From the NCBI RefSeq assembly GCF_003946115.1, contig NZ_RHOH01000001.1:372001-436000 (forward strand): a stretch of DNA of 64,000 bases. The letters are read 5' to 3'. Below, piece by piece: positions 25,750 to 35,605 of this stretch. Position numbers and translations under genes: made by a program. Position 1 is the stretch's first letter. Each line of letters begins with the position of its first letter. This DNA is from Lacticaseibacillus daqingensis. Lineage in GTDB: Bacteria > Bacillota > Bacilli > Lactobacillales > Lactobacillaceae. Under the pieces are notes generated by a model that saw nothing but the letters and a program-made list of their open reading frames with translations, searched no databases and was not told where the DNA came from.

Positions 25750-25837
25750 GGGTTGTGAGGGCCCGCGCGCGCTTTTGCCCGCGCACAGCCTGACGAATAC
25801 GGTATAGTTAAGGGAGCACGATAATGGAGGCATGAAT

Positions 25838-27031
25838 GTGAAACAAGTGACGCCGCGGCAGTCGGTTCAACTGCCCAAGGACGTGTGCGACCAGCTGGGG
25901 CTGACGGCGGGGACGCCGATGCAGTTGGTGGTGAAAAATAACGGGTTAGTGATCCGCCCGGAACCCGCGGTGCGGCTGCGCAACCGGCGGCTGTTCATGC
26001 TGTGGCCGCTGGCGGTCGCGGTGCTGATGACGCTCGGGGTGTATGTGTACTGGGTGCTCCAGGGGGCGACCAGCATGAGCCTGACCGGGGGCACGGACTC
26101 GGTGGCGAGCTTCGTGATCGGCTGCGGGTTGCTGGCTGGGGTGGCGCTGTTTGCCGGCTTTTTCATCAAAACGCGGCATGACCCGGACAACCAGTTTTCC
26201 CCGCGCATCTACTGGCGGAACTTCCCGGTCATTCTCGTGGCCTTCACCGTGATTCTCGGGGTCGCGCTGCTCGGGCTGTTCTGGGTGTTCGGTCAGATGT
26301 TTCCCGGCGCGCGGTTTGACCTGGTGACAGCCAGCCTACTGTTCTTGGTGTTCACGCTCCTGACCAACGCTTTCATGGTGACCGCGGCGTTATCGATCAA
26401 CGGGGCGACGCTGAGCACACTGCTGACGATCGTGGTCATTGCCGGGGTGGTCATTTCGATGGCCGCCAACGGGGAGCGGCGCTGGTGGCAGTACAACCTA
26501 AGTTTCTTGGGCACCCGCATGGCCAGCAACGCGTGGTCGTTCAACCTGACGCTGATGATGTCGGCGCTGTTGATGATTGCGCTGGTCGACTACCTGTTCG
26601 TGCAGCTGCATGAACAATACCCGCGTAACTGGCGGCTGACGACGTTGCGCTGGTTGTTGATCCTGGTGGCGGTTGACCTTGGGCTGGTGGGGGTGTTCCC
26701 CAACGACGCGGCTTCGCACGCCTTGCACGATGAGGCCGCGGGGATGCTGGTCACACTCATCACGCTCCTGATCATCGGCGTGCGCTGGCTGTTGCCCGGG
26801 GTCACCCGGGAATTTCTTGCCGGGTCATACGTCGTGGCGGTGGCGCTGTTGCTGCTGAACTTCGGCTTTCGGCTGTTTCGCTACCCGTCGTTGACCGCGT
26901 TTGAAATCCAGGGCTTTGCGCTAGCGTTCGGCTGGTTGCTGCTGCTGTTCAGCCGCATTCGCGCGCTGGCGGCGGAAGGAACCGCGGCTTGGCCGATCAC
27001 GATCACCCACGGGATTGACGGCTCAGATTAG
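25838..27031 (+). CDS. AbrB-type domain fused to a multi-pass membrane protein (DUF998-like)
   Basis: Best start is GTG 25838, seven bases after GGAGG; the ATG at 25832 is only one base from it. 397 residues. Residues 1-45 form a SpoVT/AbrB swapped-hairpin module (KQVTPRQSVQLPKDVCDQLG, GTPMQLVVKNNGLVIRP). A basic linker RLRNRRLF follows, then about ten membrane helices (MLWPLAVAVLMTLGVYVYWV; FPVILVAFTVILGVALLGLF; WWQYNLSFLGTRMASNAWSF). The membrane part resembles DUF998. A DNA-binding fold tethered to the membrane suggests a sensor-regulator, but no target is known. It is transcribed alone, after the opp terminator. Confidence 0.7.
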   Translation: MKQVTPRQSVQLPKDVCDQLGLTAGTPMQLVVKNNGLVIRPEPAVRLRNRRLFMLWPLAVAVLMTLGVYVYWVLQGATSMSLTGGTDSVASFVIGCGLLAGVALFAGFFIKTRHDPDNQFSPRIYWRNFPVILVAFTVILGVALLGLFWVFGQMFPGARFDLVTASLLFLVFTLLTNAFMVTAALSINGATLSTLLTIVVIAGVVISMAANGERRWWQYNLSFLGTRMASNAWSFNLTLMMSALLMIALVDYLFVQLHEQYPRNWRLTTLRWLLILVAVDLGLVGVFPNDAASHALHDEAAGMLVTLITLLIIGVRWLLPGVTREFLAGSYVVAVALLLLNFGFRLFRYPSLTAFEIQGFALAFGWLLLLFSRIRALAAEGTAAWPITITHGIDGSD

Positions 27032-27077
27032 AATGGTTATAATTAAAAGATAAGAGCTGAGGAAAGGTGGGATTCTG

Positions 27078-28877
27078 ATGCGAGATTATCGTCGCTTGTG
27101 GGAGGTTTTGACGGTGGGGGCCGTGGCGCTGCTGTGCGCATTTGGCCTCCAGCAACCCCTGTGGGCCCAAGGCATCATCACGGTGATGGGGGCCTTGATC
27201 GCGCTGTTGATGTTTCTCGATATGATCCAAACGCTGCGGGCGGGGTCGTTTGGCGTGGACCTGCTGGCCATCACGGCGGTGGTGGCGACGCTGGCCGTGG
27301 GAGAATATTGGGCGGCGCTGATCGTGCTGCTAATGCTGACCGGGGGTGATGCGCTGGAGGACTACGCGGCGCATGTGGCCAACCGCGATCTGAAGCAGTT
27401 GCTCGACAACACGCCAACAACGGCGCACCGATTGGTTGGCGAGCAGCTGGTCAGTGTGGCGGTCGAAACCGTGGCAGTGGGCGAGACTATCGTGGTCAAG
27501 CCCGGGGAGCTGGTGCCGGTGGACGGCGTGGTCGTGGCCGGTGAAAGCCTTGTCGATGAAGCCAGCCTGACCGGCGAATCCCGCCCGGTCGCCAAGCAGC
27601 CGGGTAGTGACCTGATGAGTGGGACGGTCAATGGCGACGCGGCCCTGACCGTGCGCGTCAGTCAAACGGCCGCCGACAGCCAGTACCAGGGGATCGTGCG
27701 GCTGGTGCAGGAGTCCGAAGCCCGGCCGGCCCATTTTGTTCGCATGGCCGACCGTTACGCCGTGCCGTTCACCTTGGTGGCCTATGCGATCGCCGGCGCG
27801 GCCTGGGCGCTGTCCGGCGACCCCGTGCGGCTGGCAGAGGTGCTGGTGGTCGCCAGTCCCTGTCCACTGATCTTGGCCGCCCCGGTGGCACTGGTGTCGG
27901 GCATGAGCCGTACCAGCCGCGCCGGCATCATCGTCAAGTCCGGCACTGCCATCGAGAAGCTGGCGACCGCGCGCACCGTGGCGTTCGACAAAACCGGCAC
28001 CATTACCCAAGGTGTGCTGGCTGTGGATCAGGTGCAGCCGGTGGCCGGACGCACGCCCGAGGCGCTGTTGCAGCTGGCGGCCAGCGCGGAGCAGCAGTCC
28101 ACACACATTTTGGCCCGCTCGCTGGTGACGGCGGTGGGCGCCCAAAAGCTACTGCCGGCCACGGCGGTGCAGGAGGCCACGAGCTTCGGTGTGTCGGCCA
28201 CGGTGGCAGGTCTTGCCGTGCGCGTCGGCAAGGCCAGCTACGTGGGGGCCCCAGCGCCAGTCGACGCGACCGCTGTTTACGTCAGCGTGGCCGATCAGTA
28301 CGCCGGCGTCATCACCTTCACCGACCGCACCCGCCCTGAAGCGGCGCGGACGATTCAGACGCTGCACGCGCTGGGGGTGCAAGACACGCTGATGATTTCC
28401 GGTGACGCGCAGCCGATCGCGGCCCAGGTCGCCCAAGCAGTCGGGATCGACCACGTCTACGCTGAGCAGCTGCCGGCGGACAAAATCGCCGTGCTCGACG
28501 GCCTGCAACCCGCTGCCCGGCCCGTCATCATGGTTGGCGACGGGGTCAACGACGCGCCGTCCTTAGCGGTGGCCGACGTCGGCATCGCGATGGGCGCGCA
28601 CGGTGCCACCGCCGCCTCCGAGTCCGCCGATGCGGTGGTGCTACGCGATGACCTGACCAAGGTCGCCAGCGCCGTCTTGATCGCCCAGGACACCATGCGC
28701 ATCGCCAAGGAAGCGGTGTGGATCGGCATTCTCATCTGCACGGGACTGATGCTGATCGCGAGCTTCGGGGTGATCCCGGCCATCATCGGCGCGATGTTCC
28801 AAGAAGTCGTCGATACCGTCTCCATCCTTTATGCGCTACGGGCGCGCAAGGGGCGGCGGGACGCGACGCTAGCCTGA
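27078..28877 (+). CDS. P1B-type heavy-metal-transporting ATPase
   Basis: 599 residues, AAAGGTGGG before ATG. P-type ATPase marks: TGES actuator (EASLTGESRPVAKQ), ASPCPLILAAP membrane metal site (SPC rather than CPC), DKTGT phosphorylation site (VAFDKTGTITQG), a THIL motif in place of the HP dipeptide (QQSTHILARSLV) and GDGVNDAP hinge. No N-terminal CxxC metal-binding domain. SPC with no HMA domain points to the P1B-4 subgroup (cobalt, iron or zinc export), though cadmium/zinc is possible. It would expel metal ions at the cost of ATP. Confidence 0.88.
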   Translation: MRDYRRLWEVLTVGAVALLCAFGLQQPLWAQGIITVMGALIALLMFLDMIQTLRAGSFGVDLLAITAVVATLAVGEYWAALIVLLMLTGGDALEDYAAHVANRDLKQLLDNTPTTAHRLVGEQLVSVAVETVAVGETIVVKPGELVPVDGVVVAGESLVDEASLTGESRPVAKQPGSDLMSGTVNGDAALTVRVSQTAADSQYQGIVRLVQESEARPAHFVRMADRYAVPFTLVAYAIAGAAWALSGDPVRLAEVLVVASPCPLILAAPVALVSGMSRTSRAGIIVKSGTAIEKLATARTVAFDKTGTITQGVLAVDQVQPVAGRTPEALLQLAASAEQQSTHILARSLVTAVGAQKLLPATAVQEATSFGVSATVAGLAVRVGKASYVGAPAPVDATAVYVSVADQYAGVITFTDRTRPEAARTIQTLHALGVQDTLMISGDAQPIAAQVAQAVGIDHVYAEQLPADKIAVLDGLQPAARPVIMVGDGVNDAPSLAVADVGIAMGAHGATAASESADAVVLRDDLTKVASAVLIAQDTMRIAKEAVWIGILICTGLMLIASFGVIPAIIGAMFQEVVDTVSILYALRARKGRRDATLA

Positions 28878-28896
28878 GCAGTCATCCGGTGACACC

Positions 28897-28944
28897 AAAA
28901 ACAGGTGCTTCCTGCCCTTGTGGCAACGGAAGCACCTGTTTTTT
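28897..28944. terminator. Bidirectional terminator between ATPase and GH1 genes
   Basis: A perfect 16-base inverted repeat (AAAAACAGGTGCTTCC and its complement) flanked by A and T runs, serving the convergent genes on both sides. Confidence 0.9.
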
Positions 28945-28953
28945 GCGGGCCGA

Positions 28954-30327
28954 TCACCCCAGATCTGCCCCATTGGAGGCAAACACCTGCTTGAACCACC
29001 CGAAGGACTTCTTCGGGATGCGGGCCAGGTCGCGGACTTCGCTGTTGGTGCGGTTGACGTACACAGCCCCGTAGCGCTTGTCCATGTTGCCGCTAGAGGC
29101 GGGGATGTCGATCAGACCCCAGCCGAGGTAGCCGAGGACGGTGACGCCGTCTTCGAAGATCGCGTCCTTCATCGCCTGGATGTGCTGGCGGTGGTAGTCG
29201 ATGCGGTAGTCGTCTTGGATCTGCTCGGTGGTGTCTGGCTCGCGGACACCGATCCCGTTTTCGATCGGGAACAGCGGCAGGCCGTACGCGTTGTAGACCT
29301 TGGTCATGATGTCGCGAAAACCGCGCGGGTCGATGTTCCAATTCCATTCATTGTAGCGGGTGTAGATGTTGCGCGTGTTGCCGTAGTCGAGGTAGCGCAG
29401 GGGGCTGGTGTTGACCGGCACAAGGCCGGAATCGATCAGGTCGCTGCGGTAGTACGAGAAGGCGATGTAGTCGCTGTACAGGTCATCGAACGCGGCCTGA
29501 TCGGCTTCGGTGAAGTCCATGTCGATCTTGTGGTTGGCCAGGTAGGTCAGCACTTCGTTGGAGTAGTGGCCGCGCACGAACACATCCAGCAGGTTGCGGT
29601 TCATGAACTCGTCGAGCTGGCGGGCGTACTGGTTGTCCAGCGGATTGCTGGTGGCTGGGTACACTTCCTCGTAGGCGAGCATGCCGCCAATTTTGGCCTC
29701 GGTGTGGGCATGCAGGTAGTTGGCGACTTGCGCGTGCGCGCTCATCACGTGGTTGGTGATGGTGAAGATCTCGGCGTCGGATTCGCCGCCTTCCAGGCAC
29801 CCGGCGTAGACGCGTGAGTAGCTGGTCGAGTAGAGGTTCTGCTCGTTGAAGGTGAGCCAGTACGGCACGAGGTCGGCAAACTCATCCACCATGCGCTTGC
29901 CGAAGCGCACGAAGGCGTCGACTACGTGGCGGCTGAGGAAGCCGTTGTATTTTTCCGCCAAGGCCAGCGGCATGTCAAAGTGGTACAGACAGATCATCGG
30001 CGTGATGCCGCGGGCGATCAGCGCCTTGATCTGGCCGCGGTAAAAGTCGATGCCAGCCTGATTGAAATCGCCGTCACCGGTGGGGCACACGCGGCTCCAG
30101 CCGATCTGGAACCGGTAGCAGGTCATGCCCATCTGCTGCATCAGGTCGTAGTCTTCTTCATAGCGGTGGTACTCGTCAATGGTGGTCGACCAGTCCATGT
30201 TGTTCGGGCCGGCCGGGCGCGGGTCGTACACCGATGGGCCGCGGCCGCCCTCTTTTTGACCGCCCTCGGTCTGCATACTGGATGTGGAATTGCCCCATAG
30301 GAACCCGGTTGGTAGTGCTTGACTCAT
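28954..30327 (-). CDS. GH1 6-phospho-beta-glucosidase (copy A)
   Basis: 457 residues. GH1 marks: N-terminal FLWGNSTSSMQTEGG, acid/base Glu in TFNEQN (near 163), nucleophile in PIENGIG (near 355), and C-terminal DKRYGAVYVNRTNSEVRDLA. It hydrolyses phosphorylated beta-glucosides delivered by a PTS in the cytosol. It is transcribed with the GntR gene 44 bases upstream; a cre-like site lies in that gap. It is very similar along its full length to the GH1 at 62097-63470, but with much GC-richer codons. AGGAGGAGAC precedes the start. Confidence 0.92.
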   Translation of the reverse strand: MSQALPTGFLWGNSTSSMQTEGGQKEGGRGPSVYDPRPAGPNNMDWSTTIDEYHRYEEDYDLMQQMGMTCYRFQIGWSRVCPTGDGDFNQAGIDFYRGQIKALIARGITPMICLYHFDMPLALAEKYNGFLSRHVVDAFVRFGKRMVDEFADLVPYWLTFNEQNLYSTSYSRVYAGCLEGGESDAEIFTITNHVMSAHAQVANYLHAHTEAKIGGMLAYEEVYPATSNPLDNQYARQLDEFMNRNLLDVFVRGHYSNEVLTYLANHKIDMDFTEADQAAFDDLYSDYIAFSYYRSDLIDSGLVPVNTSPLRYLDYGNTRNIYTRYNEWNWNIDPRGFRDIMTKVYNAYGLPLFPIENGIGVREPDTTEQIQDDYRIDYHRQHIQAMKDAIFEDGVTVLGYLGWGLIDIPASSGNMDKRYGAVYVNRTNSEVRDLARIPKKSFGWFKQVFASNGADLG

Positions 30328-30343
30328 TGCGTCTCCTCCTAGT

Positions 30344-30357
30344 CGTAAGCGTTCACA
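30344..30357. promoter_or_regulatory. cre-like site (CcpA) between gntR and GH1 copy A
   Basis: CGTAAGCGTTCACA matches the cre consensus TGNAANCGNTNNCA at all fixed positions but the first. It lies within the 44-base intergenic gap of a leftward operon. Confidence 0.5.
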
Positions 30358-30371
30358 TTTTGACCCTGAGA

Positions 30372-31079
30372 TCAGTTGCTGCTGAGGTGGGCCGAGTGGA
30401 AGTAAAAACTGAAGCCTGGGTAGGCGTAAACCGAGCGCGAGAAGTTGAAAATCACGTTGTTGCGCATGTAGTTGATCTGCGCCAAGGACAGCATGGCGGT
30501 GCCGGGCTTCAGGTCCATCAGGTCGGCCTTATCGGGGCCGAGCGTGACCAGGGACATGAAGTCGTCACTGGAGTATGGGTCGATGTCGTAGGTGTCCTTG
30601 AGAAAGTCGAACACGGAGGTCTCCAGCGCCTCGGTGGACAAGAACGGGACCACATCGCGCATGTAGTACGCCTCTTCCAGACAGTATAGCGTCCCGTTGA
30701 GGTAGCGCAGGCGGATGATCCGCCACAGGTCCTCATCGGGAGAGATCTTCATGGTTTGCGCCAGCGGTATCTCTGCGGCATTGACCTTATCGAAGGTGAC
30801 CACCTTCGACTGCAGGGGCCCGTGTTTGACCAGCGACTTGCCCGCGCCGATGGACAAATTGACCGTCATCTTGCCCTGCAGCTGCAATTCGTTGACGTAG
30901 TAGCCGCTGCCCTGGACGCGGCGCAACAGCCCATGTTGGTACACCACGTCGATCGCCCGCCGAATGGTGTTGCGACTGACCTGGTACTGAGTCATCAATT
31001 GCTGCTCCGTGGGCAGCTTGGTTGTGAACTGCCCCGCCTCGATGGCCTGGATCAGTTCCTCTGCGATTTCGTGATACAT
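30372..31079 (-). CDS. GntR/HutC-family transcriptional regulator
   Basis: 235 residues, with GAGGGGC upstream of ATG 31079. N-terminal winged HTH (FTTKLPTEQQLMTQYQVSRN, TIRRAIDVVYQHGLLRRVQG) and a C-terminal UTRA ligand domain (MKISPDEDLWRIIRLRYLNG; PGTAMLSLAQINYM). UTRA regulators bind sugar phosphates. It lies between GH1 copy A (same strand) and the divergent PTS IIB/IIA genes, so it most likely controls both. Confidence 0.9.
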   Translation of the reverse strand: MYHEIAEELIQAIEAGQFTTKLPTEQQLMTQYQVSRNTIRRAIDVVYQHGLLRRVQGSGYYVNELQLQGKMTVNLSIGAGKSLVKHGPLQSKVVTFDKVNAAEIPLAQTMKISPDEDLWRIIRLRYLNGTLYCLEEAYYMRDVVPFLSTEALETSVFDFLKDTYDIDPYSSDDFMSLVTLGPDKADLMDLKPGTAMLSLAQINYMRNNVIFNFSRSVYAYPGFSFYFHSAHLSSN

Positions 31080-31153
31080 ACGCGCCCCTCCACAAAATTC
31101 CTAATCACAGGTACTTGTTTTATTGGTACCCACGTATTATTATAGCATTGTAA

Positions 31154-31167
31154 TGAAAGCGGTTAAA
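31154..31167. promoter_or_regulatory. cre-like site in the gntR/PTS divergent region
   Basis: TGAAAGCGGTTAAA matches the cre consensus except for A in place of C at position 13. It lies in the divergent region, so CcpA could repress both sides when glucose is present. Confidence 0.6.
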
Positions 31168-31210
31168 CATCGCCGCGAAAAAAATATTTGAGCCAAGGGA
31201 GAGGTTAATT

Positions 31211-31531
31211 ATGGCAGAAAAGACGATTATGCTTGTGTGCTCCGCGGGGATGTCCACGAGTCTCTTAGTATCAAAGATGCAAAAGGCTGCCGCCGCTGAT
31301 GGCGTTGACGCTGAAATTTTTGCAACCGCTTCATCCGATGCTGACCACATGCTGGCCGAAAAGCACCCGGATATCTTAATGCTCGGCCCTCAAGTGCGCT
31401 ACATGCTCAGCCAGTTCCAGAAGAAAGTTGAGATCCCAGTTGAAGTCATCAACATGCAGGACTACGGCATGATGAACGGCGAAAAGGTGCTGAAAGAAGC
31501 CCTGACCTCGATCGAAAAGGCTGAAGGCTAA
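31211..31531 (+). CDS. PTS lactose/cellobiose-family IIB
   Basis: 106 residues; GGGAGAGG before ATG. Active-site Cys in the N-terminal loop (IMLVCSAGMSTSLLVSKMQK), then LGPQVRYMLSQFQKK, typical of CelA-type IIB. It receives phosphate from IIA and passes it to sugar at IIC. No IIC gene is present beside it or elsewhere in the window apart from the unrelated beta-glucoside IIBCA. Confidence 0.9.
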   Translation: MAEKTIMLVCSAGMSTSLLVSKMQKAAAADGVDAEIFATASSDADHMLAEKHPDILMLGPQVRYMLSQFQKKVEIPVEVINMQDYGMMNGEKVLKEALTSIEKAEG

Positions 31532-31574
31532 CACCCAAAAACTGCGACTGACGCATTAATCTAAAGGAGTAATC

Positions 31575-31901
31575 ATGGCTGAAGAAGAAGAACAGAACAT
31601 GGAAACCATCATGGGGCTCATCATTAACGGCGGGAACGCCAAGAGCTCCGCGTTCGAGGCGATCGCCGCCGCCAAGGAAGGCGACTTCGACAAGGCTGAC
31701 GCCAAGCTGAAGGAAGCGGACGGCTTCTTGGTTGAAGCACACAACTCGCAGACCAAGATGCTGACGGCTGAAGCCAACGGCGACCACGCCAAGGTCACGT
31801 TGCTGATGGTTCACTCGCAAGACCACTTGATGACCAGCTTGACGTTCCGCGACCTCGCAGGCGAGATCGTTGACCTCTACAAGCGCCTGGCCGAAAAGTA
31901 A
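31575..31901 (+). CDS. PTS lactose/cellobiose-family IIA
   Basis: 108 residues with AAAGGAG upstream. All-helical LacF/CelC-type IIA: EEEEQNMETIMGLIINGGNA, the SSAFEAIAAAKEGDF segment, and the phosphorylated His in LMVHSQDHLMTSLTF. It passes phosphate from HPr to IIB. The gene follows IIB by 43 bases and is closed by a strong terminator. Confidence 0.9.
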   Translation: MAEEEEQNMETIMGLIINGGNAKSSAFEAIAAAKEGDFDKADAKLKEADGFLVEAHNSQTKMLTAEANGDHAKVTLLMVHSQDHLMTSLTFRDLAGEIVDLYKRLAEK

Positions 31902-31914
31902 CTTGCCACACATT

Positions 31915-31945
31915 GCCGGGGCAGTCGCTGCCCCGGCTTTTGTTT
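31915..31945 (+). terminator. Terminator after PTS IIA
   Basis: GCCGGGGCA / TGCCCCGGC perfect stem with GTCGC-containing loop, then TTTTGTTTT. Confidence 0.9.
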
Positions 31946-31970
31946 TGACTGGGGCTCGTGGCGCTCAGCG

Positions 31971-32556
31971 GGGCCGAATCTCCGGCTCTGGCAGGCCAGG
32001 GCTGGGGGTGCCCGGGGACAGTGGGCGCCGTGGGCTCGGGCGTGGAACGGAGTGGCGCCACCTCCAACACCATAACCCGGTGTTTTCGGCTAGAATTGAT
32101 GCCGAGTGTTCGCTTCGCTCGCGTACTCGTCATCAATTCTGCGCGCATCAGCTTGCGCTGATGCCTTCACCCCTGACGCCCAGCCCACTCTGCCCACTGT
32201 CCCCGGGCACGCCCCGACGTAACTGATACCAGTCACTCGTGCCTGTCGCTGTGACGTTATGCTGCGATAAGCGTGCCAATGTCACTCCGACACCATGTAT
32301 GATTTGAGACACGGAGATGAGGATTTGTGGCATACTGAGACACTGTCTCGTGGGCGTTGTGGTGTTCTCCGGCCGGGCCGCATCGTAGGCGGCGGCAGGT
32401 CAGGGCTCAGCCACGAAATTCTTGTTAGCGGCTTGCCGCTTACAAGAAGGCCGAGCTTGAAGACGGCGCGCACTTGGCGCTGGCTTCAAGTCGTGCCCGT
32501 AGCGTTCCAGCCCTGACCTGCCAGAGCCGAAGATTCGGCCCGGCCGGAGCACGACC
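31971..32556. repeat. Complex nested inverted-repeat region without a gene
   Basis: No supportable gene lies between 31946 and 32662. Inverted pairs visible: GTGCCCGGGGACAGTGGGC at 32008-32026 with its exact complement at 32192-32210; 32092-32107 with 32125-32140 (one mismatch); GCATCAGC/GCTGATGC at 32145-32164; and a long imperfect pair 32361-32407 with 32509-32556 enclosing two further hairpins (32421-32446 and 32456-32490). The block at 31971-32005 repeats in inverted form the 32509-32545 arm (CCGGCTCTGGCAGG shared). This composite looks like REP/BIME- or MITE-type repeats; no transposase is present. Confidence 0.65.
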
Positions 32557-32659
32557 CCAACCGTGCAATGCGGTGGGGGGATTTAGTATGATGAATGAAG
32601 AGGCAAAAGCCGCTGGTGTGCCGGGGGGCGCGCGGCGGTAAAATGAGAAGGAGCGTTAG

Positions 32660-34102
<1,443 letters not shown>

Positions 34103-34111
34103 CGCGCAAAA

Positions 34112-34144
34112 GCTGCCGTGTCTCTGAGACGCGGCAGTTTTTTT
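34112..34144 (+). terminator. Terminator after second GH1
   Basis: CTGCCG(T)GTC / GAC(G)CGGCAG stem and seven T at 34138-34144. Confidence 0.85.
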
Positions 34145-34155
34145 GACTTGGGGCG

Positions 34156-35514
34156 TTATGAACGCGAGGGCGGCGTCGGTTTGCCGCGGCGCAAGTACAG
34201 CAGCAGGAAAACGAAGAGCCCGGCTGTGGCCAAGAAAACCAGGTGGTAACCCGCGATGGTGGTGTGGGTGCGGTTGACCATCAGCGTGGCCAGGACGCCT
34301 AGGCTGGTGATCATGAAGCTTTGTCCCAGCGTGCGGCACAGGGTGATGAAGCCTGAGACGGTGCCAAGGTTGGTCGCATCGGCGAAGCGCTGCGCTTCGA
34401 TGACGCTGATGGTGACGCCGGTTCCGAGGCTGAACCCGAGGACGCTTGAAAGCGCGAGGAGGGCCCAGTAGGGAGTGCTTGGGGGCAGCATGCTGAGCAG
34501 CAGAAACACCCCGAGCCCGAGGCGCAGGCTGGCCCGCAGCAGGGGCAGGCGCCCGACCCGCGCCGCAAGCTGGGTGGCAACGGCCGCGCTGAGGATAAAC
34601 AGTAGCGAGGACGGTAACAGGGCCAGGCCCGCTGCGGTGGCGGTGAGGTGCCGCTCGGTTTGCACCCAAAGCGGCAGGTAGACTTGAAAGCCGATCAGCG
34701 CCCCGTTGATCAGCAAAATGCAGCTGGTGTATTGGCGAAACGCGGGGTGGTGCAGCAGCGCCACCGGCATGACGGCGTGGGCTTGGCGCTGTTGGGTTCG
34801 AGCGAACCAGACCAGGCCACCGAGGCCGAGGCCGATGAGCAGGAGGCCCGTCAGCGGTTGCGTGCCGAGCCCCTGAACGCCGCTGAGCAGAACGAACAGC
34901 CCAAGCGTCAGGCCGGCAAACTGCCGCAGCACTTGGGTATCCATGGCTTGCGCAGGCTGGGGGTCCTGGTAGGCGAACTGAATGATGTCGAGCACCAACA
35001 CAATGAGCGGTACGTTGAGGAAAAACAGCCAGTGCCACGAGAAGCGCTGGAGGATCAGCCCGCCTAGTAGCGGCGCGACCAGGGAGGCCAGCCCCCAGGC
35101 GGAGTTGTTGAGGCCCATGAGGCGACCCCGCGCTTGCAGGGAAAAGCACTCCCCGATCAAGGCGAACACCATGGGCATGATGGCGCCGGCGCCCGCGCCT
35201 TGAACGACGCGGGCGCTCAGGAGGACGCCACCGTTTTGCGCCAGTCCGCAGGCCACGGTGCCGATGAGAAACAGCAGCAGGCCACCTTGGAACAGGCGCT
35301 TCTTGCCCCAAGCATCCGACAGGTGTCCCGCGATCGGTGTCACGAGGGCGCTGGCGAATAGGTAGGTGGCAAATAGCAGGGACGTGACGCGCCGCTCCCC
35401 CAGCCCAATGGCGATCGCGTGCGTAGCGGTGACGACGATGGTGGATTCAATGGCGGTGATAAGCGTTGCGAGGTACAAGGCAACGACTAGCCAGCCGCGG
35501 CGTTGTGAATTCAT
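34156..35514 (-). CDS. MFS multidrug efflux transporter (DHA2-like)
   Basis: Start ATG 35514, with GGAGGTCACCG upstream; the longer frame to 35577 lies over the promoter. 452 residues, about 12-14 membrane helices. The MFS signature is in the loop after helix 2 (HLSDAWGKKRLFQGGLLLFL), with helix-5-like GRLMGLNNSAWGLASLVAPL and FSWHWLFFLNVPLIVLVLDI, typical of drug:proton antiporters of the EmrB class. It is divergent from a MarR gene with a 24-base palindrome between them, so it is probably MarR-repressed. Confidence 0.87.
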   Translation of the reverse strand: MNSQRRGWLVVALYLATLITAIESTIVVTATHAIAIGLGERRVTSLLFATYLFASALVTPIAGHLSDAWGKKRLFQGGLLLFLIGTVACGLAQNGGVLLSARVVQGAGAGAIMPMVFALIGECFSLQARGRLMGLNNSAWGLASLVAPLLGGLILQRFSWHWLFFLNVPLIVLVLDIIQFAYQDPQPAQAMDTQVLRQFAGLTLGLFVLLSGVQGLGTQPLTGLLLIGLGLGGLVWFARTQQRQAHAVMPVALLHHPAFRQYTSCILLINGALIGFQVYLPLWVQTERHLTATAAGLALLPSSLLFILSAAVATQLAARVGRLPLLRASLRLGLGVFLLLSMLPPSTPYWALLALSSVLGFSLGTGVTISVIEAQRFADATNLGTVSGFITLCRTLGQSFMITSLGVLATLMVNRTHTTIAGYHLVFLATAGLFVFLLLYLRRGKPTPPSRS

Positions 35515-35548
35515 ACGGTGACCTCCAAGATTAGATTTGACAGCAGTC

Positions 35549-35585
35549 AGTATATCGGTTATTATTTGCTTGCGCAAGCAAATAA
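35549..35585. promoter_or_regulatory. MarR operator palindrome over the efflux promoter
   Basis: 35562-35585 is a perfect 24-base palindrome (half-site TTATTTGCTTGC). On the minus strand TTGCGC (35577-35572), 17 bases and TATACT (35554-35549) make the efflux promoter, so the palindrome covers its -35. Confidence 0.75.
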
Positions 35586-35605
35586 ATTAATTAAAGAGGT
35601 GGCGC

